From Lingula anatina (taxonomy: Eukaryota > Brachiopoda > Lingulata > Lingulida > Lingulidae): a stretch of 46,789 bases of DNA. The translations under genes were made by a program, and so were the position numbers. The notes below the pieces were generated by a model that ran no database searches, was not told where the DNA came from, and saw only the letters and a list, made by a program, of their open reading frames with translations. Location of the stretch: the NCBI RefSeq assembly GCF_001039355.2, contig NW_019775545.1:57878-104666 (forward strand). Reading direction: 5' to 3'. Positions 38,101-46,789 of the stretch are shown in pieces. How positions within the stretch are numbered: the stretch's first letter is position 1; the number at the start of each line of letters is the position of its first letter.

Positions 38101-41100
38101 TGTAATTAGACCTCCTCCGTCACTAAATTAAACGTCTTGACAACTGCTTTATTTACTGCTTTAATTCTACCTATCATTTGCGTTATCGCGTGCTGCAACC
38201 AGCTCGTTGATATTTCAATAGGGTACTTAATAATTGAACGCCGGATGTAGAGTGGGACCCACGTTATAGCGCTAATCACAGGATTGCAGGTTGAAGTGAC
38301 GCTGAATTAAGACGACGTGTTATTGATTCCTAATTTCCGATGTGATATTTTATAGGGGTTATTATTCATACTCAAGAGGAAATGGTTATTTTGTAAACTT
38401 GCTGATTTTGTTCTTACGAATGACGCCTCTCCCCGGCACGGTGAGAGGGTTGTTTAGAAGGCACGCTGGGAGGGTCAAATACTGACTGCTTGCATTTATA
38501 CATTTGGGAAGTCTTAAATATTTTCAGAATTTTGACATTCATGCAAAAGGTGTTGTTAGTTGAATATTCTGAAATTGAGATTGACACTATTCTTCTGCTG
38601 TGTCGCGCCGGGCGGAGTAAACTAATACAGTCTGTTGACGTTTAATGACGTCAAATGACGCGACTCCATTACTTGGCAGTGATGAGTGAATTAATAAAAA
38701 ATCTTTTTCGAAAATACAGGAGACGACTTTGTAGTATGTATTGTGTAGCGGTGTTTCAAATTAAGGAATAAAAACCAAATGATACGATATATATTTTTTA
38801 ATTGTGAGCAAAAAAGTGTTCATAGGAAGCTCCATCGCCGTGCACATGGTAACGGAATACAGCCATACTTTGAGAATACTAGCAGAATACAGGATATCCG
38901 TAATTTTTTTAAAAACCAAAATCTGTTTATACCAAGATTATTAATATTTCTGACATTTTTATAAATTATGTAATATAGTTTAGTAGACTTGAAAAGACGT
39001 ACTTGTTACAGACAATATTTGTACATGTTTTTTTTATCAAGTTACTCCCACGATGACCAGCTAAACAATGCTTGATACCCGACCGAGCACTCATACCAGA
39101 AGATGACAACTGAAATCGTTCGCATTTCTGGGCTTTTACGCCCACATTTCTGTAGTTTTAAGTACCCATAATTTGACGCTGTGTGAGCGGGTTAGATTTT
39201 AATAGCGCTGTATAGCCTGTGCCGTTGCTCTAATTCCCCATAGCCTTTGCAACACAACACCTCCCGCATTAAAAAAGAATCCCAGTCGTGTGACCGCATG
39301 GATAGTTTTCAAAAAACGAAACCTAGCCGTAGGACATTCCCTGTTTCTTTAATACTGTTCTTCGGAGTCCGTGTCTCATGTATCGTGCGCCCCAGTCAGG
39401 TTCATCACAAAATCACCGGAGAGAAACAGTGCCTACACGTCACGCACGTGCGACGCACGCGGCTCGCGTTATTGTTACCAGCTCGCGCAGCTATGATTAA
39501 ACCGATCATTATGAGAACGTTACACGCGCGCGATATCCAACACCGCCTTCTTATCACCTCTTACAATGCCAGGCCGCCGTAGATAATAACTTTCATGATC
39601 TGCCATTCAAAAATTATAGATCATTTGGAATGAAGTTATTTAGGAGAAACGTGCTCCAGCGGCGGCTGGTCACAAGCCAGCCACACGTGTGCCAAAAGGT
39701 CAATTGTTGAGCTGATGATGAACAATAAAATTACAAATATTTTCACGCCTCTGGCAAAGAGAATGACAGAGAAGATAAAGTGGATCTTCATCATCAGTGT
39801 GAGAGCTAGCGTCGTTCGGGCGATATCTGGGAGCGAAGCATTCTCCTGGTTATGCATAATTTACTTCTTATAAGGCAAATCTCAGCAGGCAGTGAATTTT
39901 ATTTTTAAAACACAGATTTGTTCAAGTTAGCATTATGATATCAGTTAAACTGGGCATGTTTACATAGCCATCTTACTGGAATTATGATAAAAACTCGGCT
40001 AATGAAAAATACCTTTCAAGCTGCTAAAATGGATCATAAAATTTTCAAAACAAACAAGCCAAACTTAAATTAAACACGAGTATATTCATATGTGTCCGCA
40101 TACGATAGAACAAACCTTACACACTGGTTGACGAAATTGATAAATGCTCACACTAATGACGGCTACGCCACTTCGTTAAACTGCGTAACAGTTACTACCA
40201 TCTCGCGTGTACTCGGTTCATTTCGGAGGTTATATTTCAATGGGTGGGAATAAACTACAGTGGCCACATATGAGTGACTAATATCATGAGAAATAAAAGA
40301 ACCTTTGGAAATTTGACCGTGATCCATCACCCACGTTAAGAGTCGTCTGCTTTGCTCTCTTGTCGTCTGCTGCGAAACGCGACAGCTCGCGTCCCGTGTC
40401 ATCTGTTTTTGTGTAAAATATTCCCATGTCGGACTAAAGACGACAATGATCTCTTTGAAGCATGGTTATTGTTGGATTATTAGCTTCATTGTGGCTCTTA
40501 AAATCAAAATTGTTCCGGCGTTTGATCACTGTAAATGTCGTAACCTTGGATGTCGTCTGCACACTTTGATGTGATATTTGGTTTCTTTATTATCCGTTTA
40601 ACTTCTAACTACACCCTTATCGCCGATTTTCAACTGTATTTTCCGCCTTGATTGTGTGTCTTTTATTAATGTTTTAACATCATTACTCTGTCCCATATCA
40701 TTGTTTGATCTATTTCCTTGAAAAACACTTAAAACCCAGAAAAAAATAAATCTGTTTGAATGATAAAAAAAAAATGTCTGCTTTGTGGCGCGTAGATTGT
40801 AAGCGGAAAATGGAATGACGTTCTATGCCACTTAACAAGGGGATCTGTAAAATTACGTCATTCATGCGATTTCACATAAATACATCTATTGTATTTACAT
40901 AGAATTCCTTAGACACGTATCTATTAAAGTTTTAAAAATTAAAACTTGGCATGTCGAATTACTGACTGTCGAAAACGGCCTACTTTATTTTCAGTGGGTG
41001 GTTTTAAAGCGGCGAATTTCAAGAAATATTTTGCTTGATGCTGTTCAGAATATGAAGATTTATTTCAGTGTAATAGAAGAAGTACATATCCCTGATATGC

Positions 41101-41688
41101 ATTATTCAGCTTATTTTAAACTCAATTTCTATGCGTTTATTGGCCTTCTCCTGTGAGTGGATTTAAACAAAAACCAAGGTCGCGGAAATTTTCTCCTTGG
41201 TCAATCAATTTGACATGTTTCTTATCAATTTCACGCCGAGAAGGCCGATGCGTTTTGATTATTCTCAAAATCGTGCTCAAGCGTTACCGTTAACTACACA
41301 AACGCTCCCTGGGGGGAGATCAATTCTCCCGGCTTAGAACTACATCTGACAGGCAAAAACAGACAATTAAACGACAAAAACTGCCTATTCCTCTAAAGGC
41401 TTGGTTTTGTAATAGCGCAGCAACTCTCGCTACTGTAATATGAATTTGATTTCCCCAAGAGGGTCCGCTAATCTTGACATGATTTAGAGGAGAAGCCAGT
41501 GAATCGGATGGGTTCGGTATTTAAGAGGCGTTGCAGTTGTAACCTATCAAAAGTTGGAGTTAATGAGAATTTGAAATATCACCGAGAGCTCTGGTGTGTT
41601 CCAACATATTGGCATTTGTGATAAAGAACGCATCAGCGCAGCCGCTTGAGAGTTGGGGGCTTTTGTTTTCAGGTGGCCATGTTTCACA
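35179..41688. other. Gene-poor region, second part
   Basis: No convincing gene. A 73-codon minus-strand frame at 39636-39857 encodes a hydrophobic stretch (about residues 21-58) but has no homology known to me. A 111-codon plus-strand frame at 39247-39582 lies in CpG-richer DNA and also looks non-genic. The tandem duplication at 36030-36293 is listed separately. Confidence 0.5.
36030..36293. repeat. Imperfect tandem duplication of about 110 bp
   Basis: 36033-36140 and 36187-36292 share ATATTTTCCTCAGATG, the GTGTGG-GAAAGTT core and an AAATAGATT-AAGTGAAAA end, with substitutions and small indels between. Confidence 0.8.
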
Positions 41689-42080
41689 TTCATCTAAAAA
41701 GAGACTAGAGATATAATTGTGAAAACGCTTGTTTATTAGGCAAAGACAATTGTATTTGACGGGGTGAGAGAGAAACATGGCATGGAAAGGAAATCAATCC
41801 GTGCTTGACGGAACCAGAAGATCTGAAAACACTGGTTTTAAATAAGTGACAATGGCGTTAAACAAGTCCCGGTATTAATTTTTTTTCCGGTAGAAGGACG
41901 GGTGACGTAACTTTTAAGAATTTGCACCTTGCCATGGACTGGGCATGATACCGTGTGAATTTAGAATACACTCTTTTTACCGTGTTTCAGAGTTAGTTGA
42001 TATCACGAATTAAAAATGAATTTTAAAATCTGTGATAACAGTCAATGTTAATGTGTATAGACAAAATTCCTGTTAATCCT

Positions 42081-42082
<2 letters not shown>

Positions 42083-42117
<35 letters not shown>
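42083..42117. repeat. (AC)n microsatellite in direct-repeat copy 1
   Basis: About 17 AC units; the partner is at 45534-45569. Confidence 0.95.
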
Positions 42118-42121
<4 letters not shown>

Positions 42122-42510
42122 ACAGATATTACATACCTATATTAGTTAGAGAACCTTTAAATGTAAAAACTATTCTGTGTTCAATGAAATTATCATTTTA
42201 TTCAGAGGGCATTTCTTACGTGGAAATCGGAAGGGCAGGGCAGTGGAATGAAGTAACTTCAGTGCGGCAAATGAACCGGTGACGACGCGGTGCATCATAT
42301 ATCAATACTGAAAGTTTTGGAAACAAAACCGAAAAAAAGAGTCTTGATTGCTATTCTAAGTAGTACATAAACTAGCTTGAAGTCAGCTTGATGTCATTTT
42401 GCCCCTCTGCCCCCCCCCCACCTCCTCCAAATATCAGGGCTATTACCATTGTGACAGTTGGGCAATACAGATTGTGACGGTGACTACTTTTAAAAAATTG
42501 ATTTTATGTC

Positions 42511-42606
42511 GTAAAAGAAGTCATACCAGATGAGTATAGTGTGACGTATTTTATTTCGCAAAAGAAGTCATATCAGATGTGTAGAATCATATGTGACGTA
42601 TATTAA
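42511..42606. repeat. Short tandem module with TGTGACGTA
   Basis: Two adjacent units share AAAAGAAGTCATA-CAGATG followed by TGTGACGTAT (ends near 42550 and 42602). Both units recur in the second large repeat copy near 45960-46055. Confidence 0.75.
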
Positions 42607-43338
42607 GAAGGAATTCATTGCAACCCGTGCGAACGATTATCAATTCATATATTTATTTTTTCATATATCCAAGCAAAACATAAAAAATGGATTTGTTTTG
42701 ATAAACGTGGAACATATATAACGCCTTCATATTAAGGCATCAACAGCCAACATTCAGTTGTGAGAGAAAACATACCCGAATCACTGCATTTTGAAATATA
42801 GAATAAAAGTATTTGGATTTTTTATAATTAAGAATAAAGAAAAAGAAATGCATTTAATTAATTCTTTCTTCGGCATTTTCAATCTGCGAATAGCAACTTT
42901 TGTTTCATCTAAATTTAAGTAAAGAAAAAGAGGAGAAAAAAGATAGTGAAGAGCGCCTGTGATTGTGTCAGGACCACTCAATTTTGATCTTCGTCACACC
43001 TACTGCAATGAGGCGGAGCAGTCACTGGGGGGAGGAGATTTACACAGTGGGTCTTCACCGCGTAGGTCACTTAAAACAACTCACTTATGCAATCTTATAT
43101 AATAATAAAGCCATCAAAGCATTTCTCTTGGGTTCTACAGGGAGTTTTTTTATTCATCATCACTGGTGTAATAGATTCTCCAGCCAAGCTCCCTATTCTT
43201 ATTAACATATCATTTGACTCGATCATGTTCTCTGGAAGCATAAGCATCACTGGGATTGATTTTCCAGTAGTTCTTACTTATATCAATAGATGGCACTATA
43301 GTCGTTTGTCCATGTCGCTAAAACGACAAAGGGAAGTT

Positions 43339-45056
43339 TCAACTGAGAGTCCAGTTTTAAAAAGAACATTGAAACAAAATAATATGGTTTTGAATATTAC
43401 ACACGGTAAATTATTTGAGAAAAGTTATTATTTTCACTTTTAAAAAACTTGATGGGCATTTTACAGAGGGCACTATTATCTAACCTTGTTTCTTCTAATG
43501 GTGCCACAATATCATGTAGTCTGGTAATTGTGAAGTGGTTGGTGTTCGTGACGCTCTCAATGTTCTTCCTTTATCATTGAGCATCACAGTGTTTCTCAAG
43601 TAGTTCATCTTTATTAATAACGAACTGCCGGATGTGTTGATTCTCTTAATACTGATATTTTGTGAATGAGAGAAATACGTGGAGAACGAGGAAAGGAGAA
43701 CGTTACATACACGATACAGTCCGATACATCTATATACATATCACAGTACTTTTCGTTTTCTTTAAGCTACAATGTATGATTGTACAATGAACGCACGGGA
43801 TAACATAGTTTTCATTTTTTTCTCAAATTTTTTAGAGATTTTAGATTATTTAAAATAATTTTGAAAAACTGAATGATTTATTTTCGTTTGATACGGTTTG
43901 ATTCGTGCCATAGAAAACATCCGTAACATTCATATCAGGCGATATAGTAAACCGCCAAACATTTCCCAAATATTCACAACTTTATCAACAGCAATCATCA
44001 TTGACGTCCAAGCTGATGAATCAATGCAATCAAAATTATTATTTTTAATATCATAATCGTCCACCGGACGTTCAGAACCACGAACGCGGAAACACCGCTA
44101 ACTTGGGCATAGGGGGGGATAAATTGCGTTCTTTTCCCGTAAGAAATGAGCCGTGACGTCCTCCGCTGTGACCACAGTGTAGCCGCTGCGAAACTAATAC
44201 GAGATGGACACGCGTTCCTCCTGCAGTACTCAATGACTTAATTTACCAAGCGTTAAGCTCGGACCCTACAATTTAGACGCATTAGGTCGGTGTATTTGGA
44301 CTAGCCCGGGCCTTGATCACAGACTACGCGCGCAATTTATTTCCCATTTTCGCAATTTCAAAAGAATTTCAGATGTTTCAACATCGTTTTATGACGGTGG
44401 ATCACAAAGTAGAATTTCTTTATTTTCTAAATTATTCTAGTAGATTATTTTTTATAAATTCTGATTTTTTCTCATGAGTTTTTGTGAACTGATGTTCTTT
44501 AAATCAAAATTATTCACGTAACGACATTTTTCTGAAAAATGATGGACTTAATTGGACCTATGAACAACAAAAAAAAAAAGACATTTTAAAAGTTCGTGGA
44601 GAGAATATACATCGCGCTGTAGGCAATTACATAGCGCGATATGCCGTAAAAAAGCGCTCCGTATCTGCCACCGATCGCTCGCTTGTACTTATATCCTTAT
44701 TTGCACAATTTCTGAATGAATAACTCCAAAGTTTTAATATTAGCAGTGGTATCAGTGGTATCAGTTTGCTCGTCTCGTTTTACTGTAATAGAGTTTGACA
44801 TTACTGACGCTGGGTGGAAATTTAAAAAAATGCTCCTTATTTGTGAAAATAAAAATGAATACGAAAATAACACTATATTGCATGACACAAAAAGACAGAA
44901 AGAAAAAAATAACGAGCAATGAGAGAACGAAAAGTTTGAAATTAGCTGAGGTAAAACGTTTAACTTCTTCCCAAGATATCGCCGAAATATCCCTGTTGCC
45001 TGCTTAGTTTATTTCTGATTTTAATCGCTGATTTTTCACAAATTCCACCAATAGAC
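43339..45056. other. Spacer between the two large direct-repeat copies
   Basis: About 1.7 kb without a recognisable gene. 44080-44340 is GC- and CpG-richer than its surroundings and could be regulatory, but no motif set settles this. Confidence 0.5.
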
Positions 45057-45140
45057 AAAAAAAAAAAAAAAAAAAAAAAAAATCGAAAAGTTTTTTTTGT
45101 GTTTTTTTTTTTTTTTTTTTTTTTTTATTTTTCTTAANCG
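45057..45140. other. Homopolymer runs and ambiguous base at an assembly seam
   Basis: A run of 26 A (45057-45082) is followed by T runs (to about 45126) and an N at 45138, three bases before the start of the second repeat copy. This pattern is typical of a low-quality join. Confidence 0.85.
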
Positions 45141-45532
45141 TTCATCTAAAAAGAGACTAGAGATATAATTGTGAAAACGCTTGTTTATTAGGCAAAGACA
45201 ATTGTATTTGACGGGGTGGGAGAGAAACATGGCATGGAAATGAAATCAATCCGTGCTTGACGGAACCAGAAGATCTGGAAACACTGGTTTTAAATAAGTG
45301 ACAATGGCGTTAAACAAGTCCAGGTATTGATTTTTTTTACGGTAGAAGGACGGGTGACGTAACTTTTAAGAATTTGCACCTTGCCATGGACTGGGCATGA
45401 TACCATGTGGATTTAGAATACACGCTTTTTACTGTGTTTCACAGTTAGTTGTTATCACGAATTAAAAATGAATTTTAAAATCTGTGATACAAGTCAATGT
45501 TAATGTGTATAGACAAAATTCCTGTTAATCCT

Positions 45533-45570
<38 letters not shown>

Positions 45571-46789
45571 CAGATAATACATACATATGTTAGTTAGAGA
45601 ACCTTTAAATGTAAAAACAATTCTGTGTTCAATGAAATTATCATTTTATTCAGAGGGCATTTCTTACGTGGAAATCGGAAGGGCAGGGCAGTGGAATGAA
45701 GTAACTTCAGTGCGGCAAATGGACCGGTGACAATGCGGTGCATCATATATCAATACTGAAAGTTTTGGAAACAAAACGGAAATAAAAGTCTTGATTGCTA
45801 TTCTAAGTAGTACATAAACTAGCTTGAAGTCAGCTTGATGTCATTTTGCCCCTCTGCCCCCCCCCCCCCCACCTCCTCAAAATATCAGGACTATTACAAT
45901 TGTGACAGTTGGGCAATACAGATTGTGACTGTGACTACTTTTAAAAAATTGACTTTATGTCGTAAAAGAAGTCATACCAGATGAATATAGTGTGACGTAT
46001 TTTATTTCGCAAAAGAAGTCATATCAGATGTGTAGAATCATATGTGACGTATATTAAGAAGGAATTCATTGCAACCCGTGCGAACGATTATCAATTCATA
46101 TATTTATTTTTTCATATATCCAAGAAAAACATAAAAAGTGGATTTGTTTTGATAAACGTGGAACATCTTTAACGCCTTCATATTAAGGCATCAACAGCCA
46201 ACATTCAGTTGTGAGAGAAAACATACCCAAATCACTGCATTTTGAAATATAGAATAAAAGTATTTGGATTTTTTATAATTATGAATAAAGAAAAAGAAAT
46301 GCATTTAATTAATTCTTTCTTCGGCATTTTCAATCTGCGAATAGCAACTTTTGTTTCATCTAAATTTAAGTAAAGAAAAAGAGGAGAAAAAAGATAGTGA
46401 AGAGCGCCTGTGATTGTGTCAGGACCACTCAATTTTGATCTTCGTCACACCTACTGCAATGAGGCGGAGCAGTCACTGGTGGGAGGAGATTTACACAGTG
46501 GGTCTTCACCGCGTAGGTCACTTAAAACAACTCACTTATGCAATCTTATATAATAATAAAGCCATCAAAGCATTTCTCTTGGGTTCTACAGGGAGTTTTT
46601 TTATTCACCATCACTGGTATAATAGATTCTCCAGCCAAGCTCCCCATTCTTATTAACATATCATTTGACTCGATCATGTTCTCTGGAAGCATAAGCATCA
46701 CTGGGATTGATTTTCCTGTAGTTCTTACTTATATCAATAGATGGCACTATAGTCGTTTGTCCATGTCGCTAAAACGACAAAGGGAAGTT
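45141..46789. repeat. 1.65 kb direct repeat, copy 2 (runs off the window end)
   Basis: Aligned with 41689-43338 over its whole length. Still matching at the last base of the window, so the full repeat is longer. Confidence 0.95.
45534..45569. repeat. (AC)n microsatellite in direct-repeat copy 2
   Basis: About 18 AC units, flanked by the same sequence as the array at 42083-42117 but differing in the bases after it. Confidence 0.95.

Larger units (their letters stand above)
41689..43338. repeat. 1.65 kb direct repeat, copy 1
   Basis: Nearly identical to 45141-46789, offset 3452 bp at the start. Differences are scattered single bases, CA-repeat and poly-C length. It contains no convincing gene; the open frames at 42963-43205 and 43087-43443 are also open in copy 2 but resemble nothing known. 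Confidence 0.95.

Noticed and set aside
39636-39857. 73-codon minus-strand frame with a hydrophobic stretch
   Set aside because: No recognisable family and no partner exon. Could be a small membrane protein but there is too little support.
43087-43443. 118-codon frame in the large direct repeat
   Set aside because: It is open in both copies, but the copies are nearly identical overall. Of the four differences inside it two change the residue, so there is no sign of selection.
1-46789. CRISPR arrays, operons, tRNA or rRNA genes
   Set aside because: The DNA is animal nuclear sequence with spliced genes. No direct-repeat/spacer array and no tRNA- or rRNA-like sequence was seen on reading both strands.

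Overview
The window is animal nuclear DNA. It is AT-rich, its genes are split by GT-AG introns, and it holds metazoan-only families: a VWDE-type secreted protein, a degenerin/ENaC/ASIC channel and an SLC35A nucleotide-sugar transporter. The general look (AT-rich, many microsatellites, lineage-specific expansion of FkbM-type membrane methyltransferases) suggests a marine invertebrate, probably a spiralian such as a mollusc or brachiopod. That assignment is an inference; the sequence does not fix the species.

Layout. (1) 53-12519, + strand: fifteen exons of a VWDE-like gene whose 5' end lies outside the window. In order they encode a beta-rich N-terminal part, a vWD domain, an EGF domain, cysteine-rich modules, a clipped calcium-binding EGF and a C-terminal C-type lectin domain. 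The exon joins give one open frame of 974 codons plus stop. (2) 5822-8520, - strand: two intronless FkbM methyltransferase genes (A and B) sit antisense inside one 3.9 kb intron of that gene. (3) 13061-15833, - strand: a complete five-exon ENaC/ASIC-type channel of 470 aa, convergent with the VWDE-like gene. (4) 15985-22965: two diverged tandem copies of a block of about 3.2-3.7 kb, each with one FkbM gene on the + strand (C and D). Copy 2 also carries a broken FkbM fragment. (5) 23678-24709, - strand: a fifth FkbM gene (E). (6) 25875-27816, - strand: a three-exon SLC35A-type transporter of 392 aa. (7) 27817-46789: about 19 kb with no convincing protein-coding gene. It holds microsatellites, small tandem duplications, a possible TATA promoter with a first exon near 35.1 kb, and a 1.65 kb direct repeat (41689-43338 and 45141-46789). 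The second copy begins next to an ambiguous base and homopolymer runs, which looks like a false (haplotypic) duplication.

How it fits together. The most distinctive feature is the cluster of five intact single-exon type II membrane FkbM methyltransferases. They share a nearly identical SAM-binding core but have mosaic ends, which points to continuing duplication and gene conversion. A lumenal methyltransferase family beside a Golgi-type nucleotide-sugar transporter fits methylation of glycans or glycoproteins in the secretory pathway, but only position and topology support this. The VWDE-lectin protein and the channel look like independent neighbours.
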